The notes under the pieces: generated by a model
Databases searched by the model: none
The model's input: only the letters and a program-made list of their open reading frames with translations
Told to the model about the DNA's origin: nothing
Made by a program: the position numbers and the translations under genes
In this document: piece after piece, positions 1 to 7,212 of the stretch
How the letters are laid out: every line of letters starts with the position of its first letter
Position numbering within the stretch: the first letter of the stretch is position 1
From: JANQEU01 sp965228045
GTDB taxonomy: Bacteria > Bacteroidota > Bacteroidia > Cytophagales > Cyclobacteriaceae
Length of the DNA: 64,000 nt
NCBI GenBank assembly: GCA_965228045.1
Contig: OZ245789.1
Location: 4,154,001-4,218,000, forward strand
Reading direction: 5' to 3'

Positions 1-120
1 TACTGGTTGATATTCATGATATGCAATCCAGCTGATGACGATGGCGGCATTTAAGCCAGCCAGACTCAGGATTTCGGGCCACCTCAATCCTTCGTTCGAG
101 TTATTAAGCGTTTGTGACAT
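1..120 (-). CDS. Partial membrane protein, N-terminus only
   Basis: An ATG on the minus strand at 120 opens a frame that runs without a stop for 40 codons to the left edge. The visible part begins with a polar stretch of about 12 residues (MSQTLNNSNEG) and then a probable first membrane segment rich in Leu, Ala and Ile (about residues 17–34). No family can be assigned from this fragment. It is divergent from the YwqK-repeat gene, and about 150 bp of AT-rich DNA separates the two starts. Confidence 0.5.
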   Translation of the reverse strand, partial: MSQTLNNSNEGLRWPEILSLAGLNAAIVISWIAYHEYQPV

Positions 121-271
121 AAGGTAAAAATAGTACTTTTATATTAAATAGTTGTACTTTTTTCATGAAGCTGATAGATGTTCAACGTTTATGACGAGTA
201 ATTGATTCCAATTGAAACATATTTTTTTTAATAGGGTTTATTTAGCTTGATTTTTGTGCCTTCCGAAACAC

Positions 272-1579
272 ATGAGACAATTACTGCTTACTATTCTTTC
301 CACGCTCAGTTATTTCTTGTTCGCTCAGGACTTTGATCCGGTAGATTATCTGGAAAAAAATGACTCCATAAAGGACGGGTATTTCAAGGGAAACTATCGC
401 AATGGTGATTTGTGGGTAGAAGGCAGTATCGAGAATTCGAAACCACAGGGTAAGTGGATTCACTATCATAGAAGCGGATACCGAAAAAAAGTAACTTTTT
501 ACCAGGATGGTTTGAAGACAGGGACTGAAGTCATAGCAGATGAAAAAGGAGTTAAAATAAGTGAGACAGAATACATAAATGGTGAAAGGAATGGTCGACA
601 TGTCGAATTCTATGAGACCGGTTTACCTGCATTAATTGGATTCTATGAAAATGACAAAATGGATAGTCTGTGGACAGAAATGTATCCTGATGGTCTCATA
701 AGCTTCAGAAAGAACTATGAAAAGGGCCTTCCGAATGGAACCTGGACCTATTATTTTGCCTATGGGAAGGAGAGTGCCATCGAGCAGTACCGAAATGGAA
801 CTCCCATAGGGACGTGGAAAACCTACCATGCCAATGGCAGGTTGGAAAAGGAGTTTAGTTTCAAAAGTGGCAAGCTGGACGGGTCTTACCGGGAGTTCCA
901 CCTGAACGGCAAAAAAAGTGTTGAAGGTCAATATAAGAACGATCTGAAAACCGGTACCTGGGTTAATTTCTATCCAAATGAAAATTTGTTCTCGATTGGT
1001 AAGTATGAGGAAGACCTGAAGACCGGGATCTGGAAATACTTTTCTGAAAATGGTGCTCTTATCGAAGAAGGTCCCTATGATAAAGACCTGAGGAATGGAC
1101 AATGGATCTACTATTTCGAAAACGGTAAACCCGAAAGAATTGGAAGTTTTATCAGGGATAATAAAAACGGTCTGTGGGGGATTTTTTATCCTAATGAACA
1201 GATACGGCAGGAGCAATCCTGGCAGAGTGGAAAGCTCATGAACATCTCGGATTACTACAGCATCAAAGGTGAGCAACTCTTCAAGGGATCATTAAAGGAT
1301 GGAAACGGAACTTACTTCGAGTATTATCCGGAAGGCGAACTGCGGTTGGAGTCCTCATTGAAAGACGGACTTTTTCAGGGCCAGTTCAAGGGCTATCATA
1401 TCAATGGCCAGGTAGAATTCAACGGTAGCATGAAGCAGGGTCTGAAGGACGGTAGATGGATCTATTATTATTACAACGGGCAAACAGAGTCAGTAGGCTA
1501 CTACCAGGAGGATGAAAAAACGGGGAGATGGAAATATTATTCATCAAGAGGAAGATTAGAAGAGGAAATTGATCATTAG
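272..1579 (+). CDS. Secreted YwqK/MORN_2-repeat protein
   Basis: A 436-residue protein made almost wholly of tandem repeats of about 23 residues with the pattern G-x-W-x-x-Y/F-x-x-x-G-x-x-x-x-x-G-x-Y. This is the MORN_2 signature often annotated as 'YwqK family antitoxin'. ATG 272 is preferred over an upstream TTG at 254, because it gives a clean signal peptide (MRQLLLTILSTLSYFLFAQ), so the protein is probably periplasmic or surface exposed. Roughly 16 repeats can be picked out from residue 35 to the C-terminus. The 'antitoxin' label is not supported here: no toxin gene is adjacent, and export argues against a cytoplasmic antitoxin. The next gene follows after 18 bp on the same strand and may be co-transcribed. 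The molecular function is unknown. Confidence 0.85.
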   Translation: MRQLLLTILSTLSYFLFAQDFDPVDYLEKNDSIKDGYFKGNYRNGDLWVEGSIENSKPQGKWIHYHRSGYRKKVTFYQDGLKTGTEVIADEKGVKISETEYINGERNGRHVEFYETGLPALIGFYENDKMDSLWTEMYPDGLISFRKNYEKGLPNGTWTYYFAYGKESAIEQYRNGTPIGTWKTYHANGRLEKEFSFKSGKLDGSYREFHLNGKKSVEGQYKNDLKTGTWVNFYPNENLFSIGKYEEDLKTGIWKYFSENGALIEEGPYDKDLRNGQWIYYFENGKPERIGSFIRDNKNGLWGIFYPNEQIRQEQSWQSGKLMNISDYYSIKGEQLFKGSLKDGNGTYFEYYPEGELRLESSLKDGLFQGQFKGYHINGQVEFNGSMKQGLKDGRWIYYYYNGQTESVGYYQEDEKTGRWKYYSSRGRLEEEIDH

Positions 1580-1597
1580 TTGGTAGTTTAGATAATT

Positions 1598-2185
1598 ATG
1601 ACCAAAACAGTAGATGAATACATCGCGAAACAGCTAAAGTGGGCTGAAGCTTTGACTCAGCTTCGGGCCCTCGTCACATCATCTGCGGTAAAAGAAACGG
1701 TAAAGTGGGGTATGCCGGTGTACACGGTTGACGGCAAGAATGTCGTAGGTATTGGAGCGTTTAAGGAACATTTTGGGATATGGTTTTTTCAGGGTGTCTT
1801 CCTGAAGGACCCAAAAAAGGTCCTTGTAAATGCACAGGAAGGATCGACCAAAGCCATGCGTCAATGGAGATTCTCATCCATTGAAGAACTGGAGAAAAAC
1901 GCGGAAACCGTCCTCACCTATGTCGAAGAAGCCATTAAAAACCAGAAACAAGGTAAGGAAATAAAACCTGCCAGGAAACCCAACTTAAGTCTGACCAAGG
2001 ATATGGAAAAGGCTTTTGAAAACGAACAGGTTATACCCCTATTCAACAAACTATCCGAAGCCAAAAAAAGGGAATACATCGAATATGTGACCGAAGCTAA
2101 GCGGACTGAAACCCGTGATAAGAGACTGTCAAAGATCATCCCTATGATAAAGGAGGGCCTGGGGCTTAACGATCAATACAAATAA
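1598..2185 (+). CDS. YdeI/DUF1801 family protein
   Basis: A 195-residue soluble protein without signal peptide. The N-terminal half (about residues 15–110) matches the DUF1801 fold, with the characteristic KETVKWGMPVY stretch and a hydrophobic GIWFFQG strand. The C-terminal part (about 135–190) is the 'bacteriocin-protection, YdeI or OmpD-associated' helical domain, with a conserved KLSEAKKREYIEYV segment and an ETRDKRLSKII tail. The order DUF1801 then YdeI is typical of Bacteroidota and Bacillus homologues. The biochemical role is not established for the family. It lies 18 bp after the YwqK-repeat gene and ends 1 bp before the stop codon of the convergent hydrolase gene. Confidence 0.85.
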   Translation: MTKTVDEYIAKQLKWAEALTQLRALVTSSAVKETVKWGMPVYTVDGKNVVGIGAFKEHFGIWFFQGVFLKDPKKVLVNAQEGSTKAMRQWRFSSIEELEKNAETVLTYVEEAIKNQKQGKEIKPARKPNLSLTKDMEKAFENEQVIPLFNKLSEAKKREYIEYVTEAKRTETRDKRLSKIIPMIKEGLGLNDQYK

Positions 2186-2186
2186 T

Positions 2187-2987
2187 CTATTTCAATGCTT
2201 TCTGCAGGCCTTCCCTGAACTGATCGTACATCCCCAGATCACTATGAAATCCGCCTTCTATGGTTGTCATGCGAACATTGACGCCTTCTTTTTTCAGGTG
2301 CTCAAATAGCTTTTTGCCCGAATCATATGGCACGATCTGATCTTCTGTTCCATGAAAAATGAATACCGGACTTTTAGTTGTCTGCAGATTTTGAAAATTC
2401 CTGAAAGGAAATCGAAGAAGCATTTTTACAGGAAAAATCGGGTAATAGCGACCGGCCACATCTCCGAGACTATGGTATGGTGTTTCCAGTATGACGGCTC
2501 TTGGATTATTTTGGCCCCCGAGCCAGCTGGCTATTACTGTTCCCAGGGATCTGCCATAAAGGATGATCTTCTGTTCTCCATAGCTTTCCCTGAGCTTATC
2601 ATAAATAAACTGCGCATCCGCATAAAGTGCTTTCACGGTCCGCACTCCTGTGCTCTTGCCATATCCTCTAAAGTCATAAATGAGAACATCCCAACCCATA
2701 TCCGTGTAGGTGACCGTTACATCCCCCCATCGGTCCAAATTGCCGGCATTACCATGGTGATAAAATATTATTCCTTTTGACCTTTCTGCTCGAACCATAA
2801 GCGCATTGATCCTGGCTCCGTCCTCCATGATATAATCAATTTCCTCATACTCGAATGGAAAATCAAAATTGTAGTCCTGCGCCAGTTTATCTTCCAAAAA
2901 AATGAAACGCTCCTGAAAAAAATAGAAAACAAAGCCAATGAGCAGGTACACCGAGGTGACCAGAAAGAGGATTTTGATGATAAGCAA
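2187..2987 (-). CDS. Membrane-anchored alpha/beta hydrolase
   Basis: A 266-residue serine hydrolase of the ABHD13/YfhR type, with an N-terminal hydrophobic anchor (about residues 3–24). The nucleophile elbow reads YGRSLGT (Ser near residue 148). The acid is in FHGTEDQIVP and the catalytic His in EGGFHSDLG near the C-terminus, so the triad is complete. An HHGNAGN loop near residue 77 fits the oxyanion region. The start is TTG 2987: an in-frame stop lies seven codons upstream, and the next ATG would remove the membrane anchor. The natural substrate cannot be told from the sequence; esterase or thioesterase activity is usual for the fold. Confidence 0.85.
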   Translation of the reverse strand: MLIIKILFLVTSVYLLIGFVFYFFQERFIFLEDKLAQDYNFDFPFEYEEIDYIMEDGARINALMVRAERSKGIIFYHHGNAGNLDRWGDVTVTYTDMGWDVLIYDFRGYGKSTGVRTVKALYADAQFIYDKLRESYGEQKIILYGRSLGTVIASWLGGQNNPRAVILETPYHSLGDVAGRYYPIFPVKMLLRFPFRNFQNLQTTKSPVFIFHGTEDQIVPYDSGKKLFEHLKKEGVNVRMTTIEGGFHSDLGMYDQFREGLQKALK

Positions 2988-3057
2988 CTTGGTGAATTTA
3001 ACTGTCTATAACTGTTGGGTTGAATCCTAAAAGTAATCAATCCACGGTAAAAGCCTG

Positions 3058-3651
3058 CTAGTGGATTCTCTTATAATCCTCTTTGGTATCTATATCCAAC
3101 AAAATGCTCTCACTGGATACATGCACCTCGAACATTCTATTGATATTGGCCTCCAGCACGCCTCTGCATCCCTCTTTCTCTTTATGATTCAAAATCTGAT
3201 CCTTTAAATCCTCCGGGAATATCACAGGATTTCCTTTTGACTTCTTGTAAACGGGCACTACGACAGGCGGTTTCCCCGAATGTTTTCCAAAACAATGAAT
3301 CAGGTGGTCATACACAGAAGATCCTATCGTTGGCATGTCCCCCAGACAGATTGCGTATCCATCAGTATCCAGCGACGCCGCCTGGACCCCGGTTTTAATG
3401 GTTGATGTCATACCATCCTGGTAGTCAGGATTATGAACGATCTTCAGGTTTGCAAAATCCTTTACCAATGCACCGATCTCCTTTTGTCTGCTACCTGTGA
3501 CCAGAATAATCTCATAAAAGTTTGCATCGGTAATGGCCTTCACGGTTTCTCCTAAAATGGTGGAACTGCGAAATGGCATAAGTAGTTTATTCTCCCCCAT
3601 CCTGCTGGACAATCCAGCCGCAGTTACAATTGCTGAAACCCTGGAAACCAT
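3058..3651 (-). CDS. MobA-like nucleotidyltransferase (MocA type)
   Basis: A protein of about 197 residues with the N-terminal nucleotide-binding signature TAAGLSSRMGENK, in the pattern AAG-x-S-x-R-M-G-x-x-K of MobA/MocA NTP transferases. A GDMP motif near residue 107 supplies the metal-binding Asp. Relatives attach CMP or GMP to molybdopterin or activate other phosphorylated compounds. No molybdoenzyme or XdhC gene is nearby, so the substrate is uncertain. ATG 3651 is chosen because it places the AAG motif at the usual distance from the N-terminus; another ATG at 3672 would add seven mostly hydrophobic residues. It is divergent from galE, with about 70 bp between starts. Confidence 0.8.
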   Translation of the reverse strand: MVSRVSAIVTAAGLSSRMGENKLLMPFRSSTILGETVKAITDANFYEIILVTGSRQKEIGALVKDFANLKIVHNPDYQDGMTSTIKTGVQAASLDTDGYAICLGDMPTIGSSVYDHLIHCFGKHSGKPPVVVPVYKKSKGNPVIFPEDLKDQILNHKEKEGCRGVLEANINRMFEVHVSSESILLDIDTKEDYKRIH

Positions 3652-3724
3652 AAGTACCACAAAGTAAGGCATCAATTGGGTGATAACCTGAATAATACTA
3701 ATCTTGCGATTAGAAGATTATGGA

Positions 3725-4735
3725 ATGAGTAAAAAAGTACTACTTACCGGGGGCACAGGATTTATCGGTTCACACACAGCCGTCGAGCTTTACAAAAAAG
3801 ACTACGAGGTGGTCATCGTCGATGATTTGTCCAATTCAGAAATCGGTGTTCTGGATAAAATCGAGGCAATCAGTGGAAAAAAGCCTCATTTCACCGAGAT
3901 GGATCTAAGAGACTACGGCAAGTTGAAGGAAGTCTTTGCCAATCATGACTTTGAAGCAATTATCCATTTTGCAGCCAAAAAAGCAGTAGGTGAATCCGTG
4001 GAAAAACCACATCTCTATTATGATGTGAACCTCAATTCCACTCTTAATCTGCTCCGGGCCATGAAGGAGTTTGAGGTGAAAAAACTTGTGTTCTCCTCCT
4101 CGTGTACCGTGTATGGCCAGCCGGAAAAGCTCCCTGTCACGGAGTCTACGCCATTTCAACCAGCGGCCTCACCTTACGGCAATACGAAACAAATCTGCGA
4201 AGAGATGATTCAGGACGTATGTAAGGCCCAGCCCCTGCAAGCCATTTCTCTTAGGTATTTTAATCCAGTGGGTGCCCATGAGTCTGCGCTCATTGGCGAG
4301 TTGCCAGTGGGCACACCTAATAATCTGGTGCCATTCATAACGCAGACCGCGGCGGGAATCAGGGAAAAACTTCGGGTCTTTGGAGGAGATTATGATACAA
4401 AAGACGGTACTGCGGTGAGGGATTATATCCATGTAGTAGACCTGGCCAAAGCACATGTGATAGCATTGGATTATTTCGAAAAGTCCGGGAAAGGCTACAG
4501 CTTCTTCAATGTCGGTACCGGAAATGGGTTTTCAGTTCTGGAAGTTATCCAAGCATTTGAGCAGACTACTGGTGTTAAGCTCAACTATGAAATTGTGGAC
4601 CGAAGACCAGGTGATATTGAAAAAATATGGGCCAATACCACCATGGCAAACGATGATCTTGGCTGGAAAGCGGAGCTGGGACTGGAAGAAATGATGCTTT
4701 CAGCCTGGAATTGGCAAAAAAGCCTTAAAAAATAG
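3725..4735 (+). CDS. galE: UDP-glucose 4-epimerase
   Basis: A 336-residue extended short-chain dehydrogenase that interconverts UDP-glucose and UDP-galactose (and probably the N-acetyl forms) using bound NAD. The Rossmann motif GGTGFIG is at residues 9–15, the Ser/Thr active-site segment FSSSCTVYG near 123–131, and the catalytic Y-x-x-x-K is Tyr151/Lys155 in SPYGNTK. The length matches the family. ATG 3725 is preferred over the frame-opening codon at 3704, since it gives the usual MSKKVLLTGG start. It supplies activated sugars for surface polysaccharide and is not linked to a polysaccharide cluster here. Confidence 0.95.
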   Translation: MSKKVLLTGGTGFIGSHTAVELYKKDYEVVIVDDLSNSEIGVLDKIEAISGKKPHFTEMDLRDYGKLKEVFANHDFEAIIHFAAKKAVGESVEKPHLYYDVNLNSTLNLLRAMKEFEVKKLVFSSSCTVYGQPEKLPVTESTPFQPAASPYGNTKQICEEMIQDVCKAQPLQAISLRYFNPVGAHESALIGELPVGTPNNLVPFITQTAAGIREKLRVFGGDYDTKDGTAVRDYIHVVDLAKAHVIALDYFEKSGKGYSFFNVGTGNGFSVLEVIQAFEQTTGVKLNYEIVDRRPGDIEKIWANTTMANDDLGWKAELGLEEMMLSAWNWQKSLKK

Positions 4736-4736
4736 G

Positions 4737-4770
4737 AAACACTGGAACCTGAAATTTGAACAGGTGTTTT
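4737..4770 (+). terminator. Possible galE terminator hairpin
   Basis: Just after the galE stop, the arms AAACAC/CCTG (4737–4751, with a bulge) can pair with CAGG/TGTTTT (4761–4770), followed by a T-rich run. The stem is imperfect, so this is only a candidate. Confidence 0.3.
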
Positions 4771-4800
4771 GTTAATTTTAAGGAAAACCATATTGTACCT

Positions 4801-5643
4801 ATGAATCAGTTTACAAAAGTCTTATACCTGGTAATTGTTGCATTTGCAGTTTCGTGTTCCGGAAAACAGGGACAAAACGAAGCTCATTCCGAACCCACAG
4901 AAGAACCCACAATGCCCAAAGTAGTGGGAGAAGAAGTATCTTATTCGACAGATAGCACGACTATGAAAGGGTACATTTCTTACGATGAGAATATGGAAGG
5001 TACCAGGCCAGGAATTATTGTGGTTCATGAATGGTGGGGGCACAATGAATACACCCGTGACAGGGCTGAAATGCTGGCTGAGCTGGGTTATACTGCTCTT
5101 GCCGTAGATATGTACGGAGATGGCAAACAGGCGATGCATCCCGAGGATGCCCAGAAATTCTCCGGGGCCGTTTTTGCCAACCTGGATGAAGCAAAGGCCA
5201 GGTTTACACAAGCCATCGAAACACTCAAAAATCACCCTTCTGTAGACGCTGAAAAGATCTCAGCTATCGGTTATTGCTTTGGTGGCAGTGTGGTGCTGAG
5301 TATGGCCAACGCAGGCTATGACCTTGATGCGGTGGCTGCCTTCCACTCCGGAGTTCAGCTTCCTATCCAGCCGGATGCTGAGACGCTTAGCGCAAAAGTA
5401 TTGGTAGCCAATGGCGCAGCGGACCCATTTATCTCGGCGGAATCCGTGGAGGCGTTTAAGACCGCCATGGAAGCAGCAGGAGCTGACTATAAGTACATAG
5501 CCTATGACAGTGCGGTGCATGCATTTACAAACCCGGGTGCGGACGAATTAGGAGAGCAGTTTGGTCTTCCGCTGGCTTATAATGAAGCGGCAGATGAGGC
5601 TTCCTGGCAGGAATTGCTGGCCTTGTTGAATGAAGTTTATTGA
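4801..5643 (+). CDS. Dienelactone hydrolase family lipoprotein
   Basis: A protein of about 280 residues with a lipoprotein signal ending in AVSC (Cys19). It therefore probably sits on the periplasmic side of a membrane or on the cell surface. The hydrolase core shows the dienelactone-hydrolase triad: Cys nucleophile in GYCFGG, Asp in NGAADPF and His in SAVHAFTNPG. A HEWWG motif near residue 77 is also typical of the family. ATG 4801 is chosen because it opens directly onto the signal peptide; the frame extends 15 codons further upstream without purpose. The substrate is unknown. It begins a run of exported hydrolases that continues to 17.5 kb. Confidence 0.88.
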   Translation: MNQFTKVLYLVIVAFAVSCSGKQGQNEAHSEPTEEPTMPKVVGEEVSYSTDSTTMKGYISYDENMEGTRPGIIVVHEWWGHNEYTRDRAEMLAELGYTALAVDMYGDGKQAMHPEDAQKFSGAVFANLDEAKARFTQAIETLKNHPSVDAEKISAIGYCFGGSVVLSMANAGYDLDAVAAFHSGVQLPIQPDAETLSAKVLVANGAADPFISAESVEAFKTAMEAAGADYKYIAYDSAVHAFTNPGADELGEQFGLPLAYNEAADEASWQELLALLNEVY

Positions 5644-5678
5644 TCCGTCATAAGGTAATTGAACTTGTATCGTTGTTA

Positions 5679-5686
5679 GTCCTAAA
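5679..5686 (+). promoter_or_regulatory. GTCCTAAA octamer before S41 peptidase gene
   Basis: The octamer GTCCTAAA lies 8 bp before the start codon of the S41 peptidase gene. The same octamer precedes the two M14 peptidase genes at 7213 and 11701. The function is unknown; see findings. Confidence 0.3.
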
Positions 5687-5694
5687 GAATTGAC

Positions 5695-7137
5695 ATGAAG
5701 GGATTAAAGCAGCTGTTTTACCTTTTCCCACTAACTTTTATTGCTTGCGTAGATGAACCCCAGCCGGATGTAATCGAAGCGTCCAATGAGGTCAATGAGT
5801 TTGTTTGGGGTAGCCTGAATTCCTGGTATTACTGGCAGGAGGATGTACCTGATCTTTCTGATAACCGGTTTGGTTCCAGAAATGACCTCAATGCCTATTT
5901 AAATTCCTTTTCGGACCCGTCCTCACTTTTCGACAATCTCAATTATGTCGATGATCGCTTTTCATGGATTGTGGATGATTACGAGGAATTGCAAAGTCGT
6001 TTTCAAGGTACGAGTAAGTCCTTCGGTTATGAATTTACCCTCCTTCGGGTACAGGATTCTCTGCTGGGTTATGTGGAATATGTACTGCCTGGTGCTCCTG
6101 CCGATGTGGCCGGAATCCAAAGAGGGAATGTATTTTCCCAAATCGACGGAACAACGCTGACACTCGACAATTACCTGTCATTACTGAACGCGGAAGCATA
6201 CGAAATCACGTTGGTTGATTTTGATGAAAATGGCAGTTTCACGGGCAATCAAAGATCAATTCCCCTTACAGCCATCACCCTTACGGAGAATCCCGTTCTG
6301 ACCAGTGAGGTATTGGAGGTGAATGGGTTGAAAGTTGGGTACCTTACGTATAATTCCTTCACTTATACCTTTCATCGGGAGCTCAACGCCGTTTTCACAA
6401 AATTCAAGTCCCAAAATATTGAAGAGCTGGTCATCGATCTTCGTTACAACTCCGGAGGCAGAGTCTCCACATCTCAGGCACTGGCCAGTATGATCTGCGG
6501 CTACACGAATGAAAGCGATGTGTTTTCATACCTGTCTTACAACAGTAAGCATTCGGTTTTCGATCAGTCTTTCAATTTCATAAATACGCTACCGATCCTA
6601 AATGGCTCAAATCAGGTCATAGACCAGGAGCCGGTCTCAAGACTGAATCTTGACAGAGTGTACATTCTAACTGGTCGGAATACCGCATCCGCCAGTGAGA
6701 TGCTGATCAATGGACTTGAGCCCTATATGGAGGTCACTGTTATCGGAGTCACCACCGTGGGTAAAAACGAAGGTTCCCTGACGCTATATGATTCCCCGGG
6801 CACGGATTACCTGGATGTATCTTCTGCCAATCCATCTCATAAGTGGGCACTTCAGCCCATCGTCTCAAAGGTGCTTAACTCTGAGTTTTTTGGTGATTAC
6901 GCATTGGGCCTGGAGCCTGACATTGAATTGAGGGAGAGTGACGTTTTTTATGATCTGAAGCCCCTGGGTGACCCCAATGAATATCTGCTGAAAGCGGCAT
7001 TGGACGACATCCAAAACCTGGGCACCGTAGCAAGGACGGCATCCAGGATACCCGTAGAAGCAGTCTTTTCTTCACATGATTTGGATCCCCGGAAGTCCCT
7101 TTTGCACATTTCTCCTGCGAACGTACCGCAGTTGTAA
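5695..7137 (+). CDS. S41 family peptidase, PDZ-containing lipoprotein
   Basis: A 480-residue exported serine protease related to C-terminal processing peptidases. The lipobox LTFIAC puts the acylated Cys at residue 18. An N-terminal helical segment (about 30–90) is followed by a PDZ domain (about 110–170, with the VLPGAPADVAGIQRGN core). The tail-specific protease domain then carries the nucleophile in TASASEM (Ser near 333) and the lysine partner in TTVGKNEGS (near 354), so the Ser–Lys dyad is present. The product probably digests unfolded proteins or peptides in the periplasm or at the surface. It is transcribed in the same direction as the following M14 peptidase, with a 75-bp gap. Confidence 0.9.
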   Translation: MKGLKQLFYLFPLTFIACVDEPQPDVIEASNEVNEFVWGSLNSWYYWQEDVPDLSDNRFGSRNDLNAYLNSFSDPSSLFDNLNYVDDRFSWIVDDYEELQSRFQGTSKSFGYEFTLLRVQDSLLGYVEYVLPGAPADVAGIQRGNVFSQIDGTTLTLDNYLSLLNAEAYEITLVDFDENGSFTGNQRSIPLTAITLTENPVLTSEVLEVNGLKVGYLTYNSFTYTFHRELNAVFTKFKSQNIEELVIDLRYNSGGRVSTSQALASMICGYTNESDVFSYLSYNSKHSVFDQSFNFINTLPILNGSNQVIDQEPVSRLNLDRVYILTGRNTASASEMLINGLEPYMEVTVIGVTTVGKNEGSLTLYDSPGTDYLDVSSANPSHKWALQPIVSKVLNSEFFGDYALGLEPDIELRESDVFYDLKPLGDPNEYLLKAALDDIQNLGTVARTASRIPVEAVFSSHDLDPRKSLLHISPANVPQL

Positions 7138-7187
7138 CCACTCATCACAAGTCGAAACAGCTTCTGTTTGATTCTTGATAAATTCCG

Positions 7188-7195
7188 GTCCTAAA
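7188..7195 (+). promoter_or_regulatory. GTCCTAAA octamer before first M14 peptidase gene
   Basis: The same octamer as before the S41 gene, here 17 bp before the ATG at 7213. It is immediately followed by GGAC, so TCC-TAAA-GGA forms a short dyad. The role is unknown. Confidence 0.3.
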
Positions 7196-7212
7196 GGACA
7201 ATTTCCATACCT

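Noticed and set aside
632..1276. 214-codon open frame on the minus strand
   Set aside because: It is antisense to the YwqK-repeat gene, whose repetitive codons keep the opposite frame open; no start context or recognisable domain.
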